Source: Streptomyces sp. B21-105
GTDB taxonomy: Bacteria > Actinomycetota > Actinomycetes > Streptomycetales > Streptomycetaceae
Assembly (NCBI RefSeq): GCF_036898465.1
Contig: NZ_JARUMJ010000001.1
Span: 3,658,001 to 3,722,000, forward strand
Direction of reading: 5' to 3'
Length of the DNA stretch: 64,000 nucleotides
Shown in pieces: positions 43,096 to 51,092 of this stretch. Numbering within the stretch: position 1 is the first letter of the stretch; each line of letters starts with the position of its first letter. A program made the position numbers and the translations under genes. Under the pieces are notes generated by a model. The model searched no databases. It was not told where the DNA came from and saw nothing but the letters and a program-made list of their open reading frames with translations.

Positions 43096-43151
43096 GACGA
43101 GGATGCTACCCCCTTTTCGTCGGTGTGACGATTTCGGTGCGGCGTGGCAGC

Positions 43152-43469
43152 ATGGGCCTTGTGACGTCACCCGCTCCCCTTGAGATCGAACGCACCGAGT
43201 CGGCGGAGGAGGTCTTCGCCGTACCCGAGCCGGACGTCCCCTGGGTCACGATCGTGCACAACGACCCGGTCAACCTCATGAGCTATGTGACGTACGTCTT
43301 CCAGGCGTACTTCGGCTACTCGAAGGACAAGGCCACCAAGCTCATGCTCGACGTCCACCACAAGGGCCGGGCGGTCGTCTCCAGCGGTTCCCGCGAGGAG
43401 ATGGAACGCGACGTGCAGGCCATGCACGGGTACGGCCTGTGGGCCACCCTCCAGCAGGACCGGAAGTAG
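43152..43469 (+). CDS. clpS: ClpS adaptor for Clp protease
   Basis: A 105-aa N-end-rule adaptor delivering substrates to ClpAP/ClpCP. The core is [20 protein letters not shown] (binding-pocket Asn/Asp), then [17 protein letters not shown] and [20 protein letters not shown]. The start is ATG 43152 or GTG 43161, neither with a strong ribosome site. Divergent from pncB; the DUF2017 gene follows by 11 bp, the usual actinobacterial pairing. Confidence 0.95.
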   Translation: MGLVTSPAPLEIERTESAEEVFAVPEPDVPWVTIVHNDPVNLMSYVTYVFQAYFGYSKDKATKLMLDVHHKGRAVVSSGSREEMERDVQAMHGYGLWATLQQDRK

Positions 43470-43480
43470 CCTCCCCTCAT

Positions 43481-44089
43481 ATGCCTGGACACTTCGAACC
43501 GCTCCCCGGCGGCGGCGCGGCCGTCGCGCTCGACGACGTCGAGATCTCCATCATCCGGTCGCTGGCCGTGCAGCTCCTGGAGCTGATCGGCCCGGGCCCC
43601 GCCGAGGACGCCCCCGACGACCCGCTCGCCGAGCTCTTCGCCGAGGGGCCGAGCGAGCCGCCCGCCGATCCCGTGCTCCGGCGGCTGTTCCCGGACGCCT
43701 ACACCGACCCGGAGGCGACACCGGGCCCCCGGGAGGCGGACGAGCAGAAGGCGCACTCCGCCGAGTTCCGCCGCTACACGGAGAACGACCTGCGGGCCGG
43801 CAAGCGGGAGAACGCCCTCACCGTGATCCGCTCGCTGGACGCGCTGGCCTCCGAGGCGGCCGCCGGGGGCGGGGCGGTGCTGAAGCTGACGCCGCAGGAG
43901 TCCCAGCAGTGGCTGCGGGCGCTCAACGACCTGCGGCTGGCGATCGGCTCCCGGCTGGAGATCACCGCCGAGGAGGACACCGACCTTCTCTACCGGCTGC
44001 CGGACGAGGACCCGCGCAAGCCGATGGTGATGGCGTACCTGTGGCTGGGCGGGCTCCAGGAGACCCTGGTGACCACCCTGATGCCGTAA
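43481..44089 (+). CDS. DUF2017 protein
   Basis: A 202-aa helical protein of the DUF2017 family. Segments seen: MPGHFEPLPGGGAAVALDDV, EISIIRSLAVQLLELIG, LRRLFPDAYTDPE, and TPQESQQWLRALNDLRLAIG near the C-terminus. It always sits beside clpS in actinomycetes, so a role with the Clp adaptor is plausible but unproven. Clear ATG 43481. Confidence 0.88.
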   Translation: MPGHFEPLPGGGAAVALDDVEISIIRSLAVQLLELIGPGPAEDAPDDPLAELFAEGPSEPPADPVLRRLFPDAYTDPEATPGPREADEQKAHSAEFRRYTENDLRAGKRENALTVIRSLDALASEAAAGGGAVLKLTPQESQQWLRALNDLRLAIGSRLEITAEEDTDLLYRLPDEDPRKPMVMAYLWLGGLQETLVTTLMP

Positions 44090-44128
44090 CCGTTTCGCGT
44101 CGGTTCGCCCGTGTTTCCCGTTCACTCA

Positions 44129-44184
44129 GAGGACGCTCAAATCCGGATAACGATCGCGTCAACGTGACGGCCGGGAGTGTCCTC
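44129..44184 (+). terminator. Possible terminator after DUF2017 gene
   Basis: GAGGACGCTC (44129-44138) pairs with GAGTGTCCTC (44175-44184), one G-U pair, followed by TTTGTG. The 36-nt loop lowers confidence. Confidence 0.45.
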
Positions 44185-44186
44185 TT

Positions 44187-44423
44187 TGTGTCACGTTCAT
44201 CCGCTTCTTCTGGTGTCGTGCGCCACACGGCCCTCCGCTGATCGATATTGCGGGCGTGATAGATCTTCACGACCGCCCGGCGAACACCACCCGTATGTTC
44301 CGCCGGGTGCGCCACCGAGCCGGTTGACCGCCGGCCAGGCACCGCTCCATCAGTCCGGGGGGATCGAAACCGATCCGAGGCCGACGAGAGGCCCGGATCG
44401 GCATGGAGAAAGGCGCACCACAC
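44187..44423. other. Upstream region of the amino-acid permease gene
   Basis: About 240 bp with no gene. It contains AT-richer words (TGATCGATATTG and GTGATAGATCTTCACGACCG near 44241-44275) that could be promoter or operator. No named site is recognised. Confidence 0.4.
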
Positions 44424-45857
44424 ATGTCCTCCGAGAAGGTCACTGACACCGCCGTCACTGACACTCCCGAAGAGGGGTACGAACGCGGACTCGGCAGCCG
44501 CCAGGTCCAGATGATCGCCATCGGCGGCGCCATCGGCGTCGGCCTCTTCCTGACCGCCGGGGCGAACATCGCCAAGGCCGGTCCCAGTCTCATCGTGATG
44601 TACGCCCTCGCCGGCGTGATCGTCTTCTTCATCATGCGGGCGCTCGGCGAGCTGCTGCTGTACCGCCCGGTGTCGGGCTCGTTCGCGGAGTACTCCCGCG
44701 AGTTCATCGGCCCGTTCTTCGGGTACTTCACCGGCTGGACGTACTGGCTGATGTGGGTCGTCACCGGCATGGCCGAGCTGACCGCCGCCGCGATCTACGT
44801 CCAGTTCTGGTTCCCGGCCGTCCCCCGGTGGGTCACGGCCCTGGTCTTCCTGGTGATCCTCTTCGGCGTGAACCTGATCTCCGTGAAGGTGTTCGGAGAG
44901 CTCGAGTTCTGGTTCTCGATGGTCAAGGTCACCGCGCTGATCGGGATGATCGTCATCGGTCTGGGCGTCCTCACCTTCGGCTTCAGCTCGGCCGGCGACA
45001 CCGCCGCCGTCTCCAACCTGTGGGCCTTCGACGGCTTCTTCCCCAAGGGCGTCGGCTCGTCCCTGATGACCCTCCAGGGCGTCATGTTCGCCTACCTCGC
45101 GGTCGAGCTGGTCGGCGTGACCGCCGGTGAGTCGGAGAACCCGGAGAAGACCCTCCCGAAGGCGATCAACACGCTGCCGTGGCGGATCGCGCTGTTCTAC
45201 GTCGGCGCGCTCACCGTCATCCTGTGCGTGGTGAAGTGGACCGAGTTCACCGCCGGGGCCTCCCCGTTCGTCGTGGCCTTCGCGAAGATCGGCATCCCGG
45301 CGGGCGCGGGCATCGTCAACTTCGTCGTGCTGACGGCCGCGCTGTCCTCCTGCAACTCCGGCATGTACTCGACCGGGCGGATGCTGCGCAACCTGGCCGA
45401 CAGCGGCGAGGCCCCGGTGGTCTTCCGCAAGCTGTCCGCGTCCAAGGCGCCGGCCTTCGGCATCACGGTCTCGGTGCTCTTCATGGGCATCGGCGTGATC
45501 CTGAACTACGTCGTGCCGGAGAAGGCCTTCGGCTACGTCACCTCCGTCGCCACCGCGGCCGGCATCTGGACCTGGCTGATGATCCTGATCAGCCACGTCC
45601 GGTACCGCCGCGCGGTGGTCGCGGGCCGGCTGCCCGCGTCCAGCTTCCCGGCCCCGGGCGGCTCCGCGTTCAGCTGGGTGGCCATCGTGTTCCTGCTCTT
45701 CGTCACCGGCCTGATCGCGTACGACGCCGACTCGCGCGTCTGTCTGTACGTGATGGCGGGCTGGGCGGCCGCCCTCGGCCTCGGCTGGGCGGTCCTGAAG
45801 AACCGCAACCCGCAGATCACCGACCGCCGCGAGCCGGAGTTCGAGAAGGTCGGCTGA
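44424..45857 (+). CDS. Amino-acid permease (APC superfamily)
   Basis: A 477-aa transporter with twelve TM segments of the amino-acid/GABA-permease family. Seen: GSRQVQMIAIGGAIGVGLFL in TM1, RPVSGSFAEYSREFIGPFFG, AVELVGVTAGESENPEKTLP in the TM6-7 loop, and SSCNSGMYSTGRMLRNLADS. The subtype resembles CycA/AnsP-like permeases (D-Ala/D-Ser/Gly or Asn); the substrate is not certain. ATG 44424 is preferred because GGAGAAAGG lies 10 nt ahead; ATG 44403 is the alternative. Single gene. Confidence 0.88.
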   Translation: MSSEKVTDTAVTDTPEEGYERGLGSRQVQMIAIGGAIGVGLFLTAGANIAKAGPSLIVMYALAGVIVFFIMRALGELLLYRPVSGSFAEYSREFIGPFFGYFTGWTYWLMWVVTGMAELTAAAIYVQFWFPAVPRWVTALVFLVILFGVNLISVKVFGELEFWFSMVKVTALIGMIVIGLGVLTFGFSSAGDTAAVSNLWAFDGFFPKGVGSSLMTLQGVMFAYLAVELVGVTAGESENPEKTLPKAINTLPWRIALFYVGALTVILCVVKWTEFTAGASPFVVAFAKIGIPAGAGIVNFVVLTAALSSCNSGMYSTGRMLRNLADSGEAPVVFRKLSASKAPAFGITVSVLFMGIGVILNYVVPEKAFGYVTSVATAAGIWTWLMILISHVRYRRAVVAGRLPASSFPAPGGSAFSWVAIVFLLFVTGLIAYDADSRVCLYVMAGWAAALGLGWAVLKNRNPQITDRREPEFEKVG

Positions 45858-45860
45858 CCG

Positions 45861-45904
45861 CCGGACGGACGCCGGACGGACGCCGGACGGACGCCGGACG
45901 GGCG
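45861..45904. repeat. 11-bp tandem repeat, four copies
   Basis: CCGGACGGACG x3 and a fourth copy CCGGACGGGCG, starting 4 bp after the permease stop. Confidence 0.85.
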
Positions 45905-45966
45905 TTGCGCCGCAGGGAGCTCTCGTGGCGTCCCCTGCGGCGGGACGCCCGGGCGGTCCGCGATGT

Positions 45967-46003
45967 GGGCCGTTCCGTACCACTCCTCGGTACGGAACGG
46001 CCC
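45967..46003 (+). terminator. Terminator after permease gene
   Basis: A perfect 14-bp stem (45967-45980 with 45990-46003) followed by CTTTGC. A second 10-bp stem lies just ahead (45908-45917 with 45933-45942). Confidence 0.85.
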
Positions 46004-46023
46004 CTTTGCTTATCCTGGCGACC

Positions 46024-46446
46024 ATGCTGACCATCACCCAGGACCTGCACGACCGGATCGTCGCCCACGCGCGCAAGGACCACCCCGACGAGGCGTGCGG
46101 CGTGGTCGCGGGCCCGGCGGGCACGGACCGCCCCGAGCGCTTCGTCCCGATGCTGAACGCGGCCATGTCCCCCACGTTCTACGAGTTCGACTCGGGCGAC
46201 CTGCTCAAGCTGTACCGCGAGATGGACGACCGCGACGAGGAGCCGGTGGTCATCTACCACTCGCACACCGCGACCGAGGCCCACCCCTCCCGCACCGACA
46301 TCTCCTACGCCAACGAGCCCGGCGCGCACTACGTCCTGGTCTCCACCGCCGACACCGACGGCCTCGGCGAGTTCCAGTTCCGCTCGTTCCGCATCGTGGA
46401 CGGCGTGGTCACGGAAGAGGACGTGCGGGTGGTGGAGGCGTACTGA
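46024..46446 (+). CDS. mec: Mec-type JAMM metallopeptidase
   Basis: A 140-aa Zn-dependent peptidase of the JAMM/M67 fold. The motif is complete: Glu23 (PDEACGVV), then YHSHTATEAHPSRTD with His79, His81, Ser89 and Asp92. In M. tuberculosis the homologue Mec cuts cysteine off the CysO-cysteine adduct. CysO and CysM are encoded at 39265 and 38298, so the same role is likely. ATG 46024 lies 20 bp after a terminator; the upstream frame is spurious. Confidence 0.9.
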   Translation: MLTITQDLHDRIVAHARKDHPDEACGVVAGPAGTDRPERFVPMLNAAMSPTFYEFDSGDLLKLYREMDDRDEEPVVIYHSHTATEAHPSRTDISYANEPGAHYVLVSTADTDGLGEFQFRSFRIVDGVVTEEDVRVVEAY

Positions 46447-46473
46447 TCCGCTCCGGGAGCGCCGGCCGGGGCC

Positions 46474-46833
46474 CTACGCCGCCGCGGAGTCGCGCAGGGC
46501 GCGGACGGGGCGCCACAGCTGGGGGCCCGCGGGGCCGCCGCCGGCGACGGGGACACCGTTGTCAGGGGTGGTGCGCCAGACCAGGCCGTCGGGGTGGTGC
46601 AGGACGGCCGTGATCTCGTCCGGGGTGGGGGGCGCCGCGTTGCCGCGCAGGTAGACCGCCCGCAGACCCAGGTTGCGGAGCCGGGTCAGAGCCCGTGCGC
46701 GGTTGTGGGCGTGGACGAGGAAGCGGACGTCCGTGGAGGGGCCCGGGAGGCCCTCCCGGGCGGCGGGGCGGGGCAGGTTCAAGGCCACCACGACCATGCC
46801 GTCGGGCAGCTTGCAGAAGCCTCCTGCGGCCAT
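46474..46833 (-). CDS. Hypothetical protein (119 aa)
   Basis: Not recognised as a named family. The start is MAAGGFCKLPDGMVVVALNL (ATG 46833, GGGGGTG ahead). A central segment RFLVHAHNRARALTRLRNLG looks like a helix-strand unit, and GNAAPPTPDEITAVLHHPDG follows. No signal or TM segment is seen. Coding quality by third-position GC is good. Convergent with mec. Confidence 0.6.
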   Translation of the reverse strand: MAAGGFCKLPDGMVVVALNLPRPAAREGLPGPSTDVRFLVHAHNRARALTRLRNLGLRAVYLRGNAAPPTPDEITAVLHHPDGLVWRTTPDNGVPVAGGGPAGPQLWRPVRALRDSAAA

Positions 46834-46954
46834 GCGGTCACACCCCCGTGCGCGTCGTTATCGGCATGGGCGCCGGAGGCGGCGCCGATGCGCTGGTCAG
46901 AGTCGGTGTCGGTACCGGTGTCAATAAGAGAAGCACAGGAGGCACCTAAACACG

Positions 46955-46988
46955 ATCGGCGGCAACCCGCCAGGGGGTTGCCGCCGAT
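46955..46988. terminator. Terminator downstream of the M6 protease gene
   Basis: A 14-bp perfect stem (46955-46968 with 46975-46988), 27 bp beyond the minus-strand protease stop. Confidence 0.82.
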
Positions 46989-47014
46989 ACGCGTCTGACC
47001 TGCGAAGACGTCGA

Positions 47015-49363
47015 CTACTTCGCCGAGGGTCCGACCTGCAGGCTGATCGTCGAGCCGTCCGACGGCTCCTTGACGATCTTGATGCGGGTGTTGGTGTCAG
47101 TGATCTTCACGCCCGCGAGCGGGGTCTTCGCGTCCCAGTACGTGGACGTGCCGTCGTCGAAGACCGGGATGCCGATCCGCGACTTGACCTTGGTCGCGAC
47201 GCCCGCCTTGTGCAGCGTGAACGCGTCGGTCGCGGCGCGGGTGAAGGTCGAGTCGAAGGACTGGATCCTGCTGTTCATGTACGTGCCGTCGGCCCACTTC
47301 ATCGGCGTCGGGTGCGAGTCGACGGGCAGGATCAGGCCCGTGCCGTTGTGCTGGCTGGTGTTGTCGTCCACCTGCGAGGTGTCCCACTTCCAGATCAGCA
47401 GACCGTTCTGGTACGGGTAGTGCTCGACCCAGGACGGACGGGACGTCGTGAAGCCGAAGTTGTACGGGCCGACCTTGAGGGTCTTGTCGTACGACGTGTA
47501 CTGGCGGTTCTCCGCGATGTAGTACTGCGGGTAGTCGTCCGTGATGGACGCGCCGATGCGGGAGAACCCGTTCGCCGTCCACGCGGTGTCCTCGGACTCG
47601 GCGTCGTCGGAGAAGACGGTCGCGCCGTCCGCGGTCACCGTGATCCCGTCGGCCGCGAAGCCCTTGAGGGCCACGCCGCCGTCGCTCTGGTAGCGGAAGC
47701 GCAGGTCGACCTTCTTGCCCGCGTAGGCGTCCAGCGAGTACGTCAGCTTCTGGTAGGCCGCGACCGAGCCGGTGAGGGCGGGCTTGCCGCTGCCGTCACG
47801 GGTGATGGCGCTGCCGTCGGCCAGCTTGCCGTCGATCGGCGTCCAGTTGGCGCCGCCGTCGGTGGACACCTCGGTGTAGAGGTAGTCGTAGTCGGCCTCG
47901 ATGTCCCACCAGCCGTCGAGGGTGAGGCTCGCGGCGGACCTGCCGGTCAGGTCGACCGGACGGGACAGGGAGTTGCGCAGGTCGTTGCCGCTGCCGCTCC
48001 ACCACTGGGACTTGCCCTGCGCCGGGGCGACCACCTCGGTGGTGACGGTCTTGTCCGGCAGCTGGACGATGAGGGCCTGCGGGTTCTTGGTGTTGTACTC
48101 CGCGACGCCCAGCGTGTGGTTGGACTTCTTGCCGGCCGTGGCGACGTCGTAGTCGAGCCAGCCCAGCTGCAGCTTGTCCCAGGCGTTCATGTCGCCGGGC
48201 AGGTCGCCGATGGTGTCCTTGCCGGTGCCCAGCCAGGAACCGGAGGACATCAGCGTCCAGAAGCCGGTGGAGTTCTCGCCGCCGCCGGAGGTGTCGTACT
48301 CGTCCGGCAGGCCGAGGTCGTGGCCGTACTCGTGCGCGTAGACGCCGAGGCCGCCGTTCTCCGGCTGGATGGTGTAGTCGCCGACCCAGATGCCGGTGTC
48401 GCCGACCTGGGCGCCGCCGAGCTTGTTGGTGTCCGGGCCGGTGGAGCCGGCGTCGGTGCCGAAGGCGTACCAGCGGTGGGCCCAGATGGCGTCCTCGCCC
48501 TGCGCGCCGCCGCCCGCGGACTCGTCCTCGCCGGCGTGCACGATCTGGAAGTGGTCGATGTAGCCGTCGGGCTCGTTGAAGTCGCCGTCGCCGTCGAAGT
48601 CGTAGCGGTCCCACTGGTCGAACTCGGCCAGCTCCGCCTTGATCTGGGCGGCGGAGGCGCCTGCCGCCTCGCGCTCGGCGACCCAGGCGTTGACGCCGTC
48701 CTGGACCGCGTACCAGGCGCCGGTCGTGGCGTCGTTGTGGCCGTACCGGGCCTCGTTGTAGGGGACCTTGACCCAGTCGGTCACCTCGCCCTCGACCGAG
48801 TAGCGGCCCGAGGACTGCTTCTCGTAGTACTTCTTGAGCGACTCGGTGTTCTTGCCTTCGCCGAAGTACAGGTCCTGGAAGTGCTTCTGGTCGTAGTCCG
48901 CCTGCCAGGCGGTGGAGTTGTCCTGCTTGCGGTCCGGCTTGGCTATCTGGTTGTGCAGCGGGCCGGGCGTGCCGCCGTAGCGGCTGTCGACCTGGTCGCC
49001 GAACTCGACGAGGATCGTGAAGATCTTGTCGGTCTTCTCGCGGCCGAGTTCGACGAACTTGCTGTCGCCCTTCTTGCTCTTGAGCTGGACGACCTTCGAA
49101 CCGTCGCGGTTCTTGACCGACGTCCGGCCGGCTATGACCTCCTTGAGCGCCTCCTCGCGCTGTGCCTCCTGCGTCTTGCTGAGCGGCCCGTCGAAGTCGT
49201 GCGTACGGGCCTTGGCCGGTTGCGGGTCGTGCCGGCCCGCTGCCGGGGACTGCGCCGGGTTCTCGGCTGCCTGTGCCACGGCGAACGTCGTGAACGTCGC
49301 CGTGGCCGCCGCGAGTGCGACGACCGTGGCGGCCGTGCGGAACGTCCAGGATCTACTGGTCAC
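47015..49363 (-). CDS. Secreted M6-family metalloprotease (immune inhibitor A type)
   Basis: A 782-aa exported zinc protease. GTG 49363 has GGGAGGA 8-9 nt ahead. The signal peptide is RTAATVVALAAATATFTTFA with cleavage near VAQA-AE. The pro-region is charged (residues 35-110). The catalytic motif HEYGHDLGLPDEYDT (about 344-358) has the HExxH with the distal Asp/Glu of M6 enzymes. The C-terminal part (PVDLTGRSAASLTLDGWWDI and SDGGVALKGFAADGITVTAD) is the beta-rich MAM/CBM-like region of InhA proteins. Likely an extracellular nutrient or developmental protease. Confidence 0.92.
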   Translation of the reverse strand: MTSRSWTFRTAATVVALAAATATFTTFAVAQAAENPAQSPAAGRHDPQPAKARTHDFDGPLSKTQEAQREEALKEVIAGRTSVKNRDGSKVVQLKSKKGDSKFVELGREKTDKIFTILVEFGDQVDSRYGGTPGPLHNQIAKPDRKQDNSTAWQADYDQKHFQDLYFGEGKNTESLKKYYEKQSSGRYSVEGEVTDWVKVPYNEARYGHNDATTGAWYAVQDGVNAWVAEREAAGASAAQIKAELAEFDQWDRYDFDGDGDFNEPDGYIDHFQIVHAGEDESAGGGAQGEDAIWAHRWYAFGTDAGSTGPDTNKLGGAQVGDTGIWVGDYTIQPENGGLGVYAHEYGHDLGLPDEYDTSGGGENSTGFWTLMSSGSWLGTGKDTIGDLPGDMNAWDKLQLGWLDYDVATAGKKSNHTLGVAEYNTKNPQALIVQLPDKTVTTEVVAPAQGKSQWWSGSGNDLRNSLSRPVDLTGRSAASLTLDGWWDIEADYDYLYTEVSTDGGANWTPIDGKLADGSAITRDGSGKPALTGSVAAYQKLTYSLDAYAGKKVDLRFRYQSDGGVALKGFAADGITVTADGATVFSDDAESEDTAWTANGFSRIGASITDDYPQYYIAENRQYTSYDKTLKVGPYNFGFTTSRPSWVEHYPYQNGLLIWKWDTSQVDDNTSQHNGTGLILPVDSHPTPMKWADGTYMNSRIQSFDSTFTRAATDAFTLHKAGVATKVKSRIGIPVFDDGTSTYWDAKTPLAGVKITDTNTRIKIVKEPSDGSTISLQVGPSAK

Positions 49364-49743
49364 TTGATGTCCTCCCACGCACGCGTCCGCGCGCGGTACG
49401 GGGGATTCCTGTCAAGGAAAGTCCGCGCGCTGTTATACGCGTGTAGTCAAGTGACGCCATTTGACTACTGGTTAAGAAGAAAAGACAGACCTTGACTTGG
49501 ACAGGTCAAGTGCACTATCAGGAGCCGCTGTTCGCATTGCGGACATGTGACGGTTTCTCGGCACACTCCCCGCAAGGAGCGGGCCGGTCCGGGCGCGCGG
49601 GACAGTCCACCTGGTGGACGTCATGACTCCGTGCGCCCCCTGTGCTCCGGCACCGTGGGTTAGGTCACGCTTACCGCTCGTTCCGCTCGGGCATGCAGCC
49701 GAATAGAGTCGAGACCGCCCCCGCTCCCGAGGACACGATTGCC

Positions 49744-50073
49744 ATGCCTCGTCCGACAGTCGCACAGCTCACGTACGGTTCCTGCACCGTCATCCTCTCG
49801 ACGCTCGCCATGCTGCTGCTGTCGCAGACCAGTTCGGGCCCCGGGATCGCCGTCGTCGTCGTCGCCGCGGTCGCCCTCGGCGTGCTCGTCGCCATGACGG
49901 TGCCGACGGCGAAGCCCCGGCGGGCCCCCGTCGCCCGCTCCACGGCGAACCGGCCCGCGCCCGTCATGGTCTCCGCGCCCACGCCCACGCCCGGTACCAG
50001 GCCGGCGACGCTGCCCGTCCCGGCCTCGGTCGCCTCGACACCCGAGCCCGTCCGGGAGCCCACCGCCCCCTGA
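49744..50073 (+). CDS. Small membrane protein with Pro/Thr-rich tail
   Basis: A 109-aa protein from ATG 49744. Two TM helices (about 10-28, CTVILSTLAMLLLS; and 33-52, GIAVVVVAAVALGVLVAMTV) are followed by a Pro/Ala/Thr-rich tail. Not recognised beyond that. Convergent with the RDD gene, sharing a bidirectional terminator. Confidence 0.65.
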   Translation: MPRPTVAQLTYGSCTVILSTLAMLLLSQTSSGPGIAVVVVAAVALGVLVAMTVPTAKPRRAPVARSTANRPAPVMVSAPTPTPGTRPATLPVPASVASTPEPVREPTAP

Positions 50074-50086
50074 CCCGCACACACCA

Positions 50087-50132
50087 GCACGACGAAGGGC
50101 CCGCGTTCCGACTGCGGGTCCTTTCGTCGTGC
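50087..50132. terminator. Bidirectional terminator
   Basis: GCACGACGAA pairs with TTTCGTCGTGC and the inner GGGCCCGC with GCGGGTCC, giving a stem of about 18 bp with two mismatches, between convergent genes. Confidence 0.75.
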
Positions 50133-50170
50133 CGTCGTGCCGCCTGCGGTCGCTGCCCGGTGGCTGCGCG

Positions 50171-50941
50171 TCAACCGGTGGCGACCACCACCGTCTTGGC
50201 CGCCTTGTCGTGCAGACCCTGCTTGTAGGGCTTGTCGAAGTAGCTCCAGCCGCCGCAGACCGCCGTCCACAGACAGGCGCAGCAGAACGCGAACGGCACC
50301 CACAGCACCAGGGCGCGCACCAGGGACGTCTGTGCGGAGGGCGTCGAGCCGTTGTCGAGGTTGGCCACCCGCATGCCGAGCCACCTCTTGCCGAGCGTCT
50401 GCCCCGTCCTGGCGGTGAGGACCGTGTCGTACGCGACGTACAGGATCGCGGCGACGAGCTCCCGTCCGAAGGTCTTGCCGAACTCGATCCGGTCCGCGTC
50501 CACGGTGTACTGCGCCACCCCGAAGGCCCACGCCAGCAGCGACACCACGGCGAAGACGAGGATCATGTCGATGATCCGGGCCAACGTGCGCCGGCCGCTG
50601 TCCGCGAGCGGGGGCATCCCGGCGAGCGGGTCCGCGGGGTAGCCGCCGTAGGGGTCGCCCCCGGCACCGCCGTAGGGGCCTCCGCCGGCACCCCCGTAAG
50701 GGCCTCCGCCGAAAGGACCGCCGCCGTGGGGACCGCTGCCGTAGGGGCCGCCGTCGTGGGAGCCGCCGTCGCCGGGCGTGCCCGAGTGCGGGTCCTGCGG
50801 GGCGTCGTACGGCGAGCCCTGGCCCTGGCCGTACGGGGGCAGCCCCTGATCGTGCGGGGGCTGCTGCGGCGGCCGCTTCCTGAGCGGGTCGTCCTCCGGC
50901 GGCTCGCCGCCGCCGGGGCCGGGAGGCGGTTCGTTGGTCAT
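50171..50941 (-). CDS. RDD-family membrane protein with Gly/Pro-rich N-terminus
   Basis: A 256-aa protein. The N-terminal ~110 residues are low complexity (Pro, then GGGPYGGAGGGPYGG repeats). The RDD domain follows with its Arg-Asp signature at RRTLARIIDMILVFAVVSLL, further TM helices, and GQTLGKRWLGMRVANLDNG. The end HDKAAKTVVVATG is shared with the neighbouring RDD protein. ATG 50941. RDD proteins are membrane proteins of mostly unknown transport role. Confidence 0.85.
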   Translation of the reverse strand: MTNEPPPGPGGGEPPEDDPLRKRPPQQPPHDQGLPPYGQGQGSPYDAPQDPHSGTPGDGGSHDGGPYGSGPHGGGPFGGGPYGGAGGGPYGGAGGDPYGGYPADPLAGMPPLADSGRRTLARIIDMILVFAVVSLLAWAFGVAQYTVDADRIEFGKTFGRELVAAILYVAYDTVLTARTGQTLGKRWLGMRVANLDNGSTPSAQTSLVRALVLWVPFAFCCACLWTAVCGGWSYFDKPYKQGLHDKAAKTVVVATG

Positions 50942-51010
50942 GCCCCCGAGTCGACCGCGAACCCCCCGGCTCCGCATCCGGCGAGCGGCCGTCCGGGGGT
51001 ACGGTCCACC

Positions 51011-51090
51011 GGGGTGCCGGGGTGCCGGGGTGCCGGGGTGCCGGGGTGCCGGGGTGCCGGGGTGCCGGGGTGCCGGGGTGCCGGGGTGCC
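51011..51090. repeat. Ten perfect copies of an 8-bp tandem repeat
   Basis: GGGGTGCC repeated ten times without error (80 bp), starting 69 bp before the downstream RDD gene and ending 2 bp past the stop of the upstream RDD gene. Perfect conservation of all units suggests recent expansion by slippage. Confidence 0.97.
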
Positions 51091-51092
51091 GG

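Noticed and set aside
47210..49495. 761-aa plus-strand frame opposite the M6 protease
   Set aside because: Arg/Val/Gly-rich shadow with no recognisable domain or ribosome site; the minus strand has the HExxH protease.
49472..49765. 97-aa minus-strand frame upstream of the protease gene
   Set aside because: Composition is not protein-like, it overlaps promoter regions of two genes, and there is no ribosome site.
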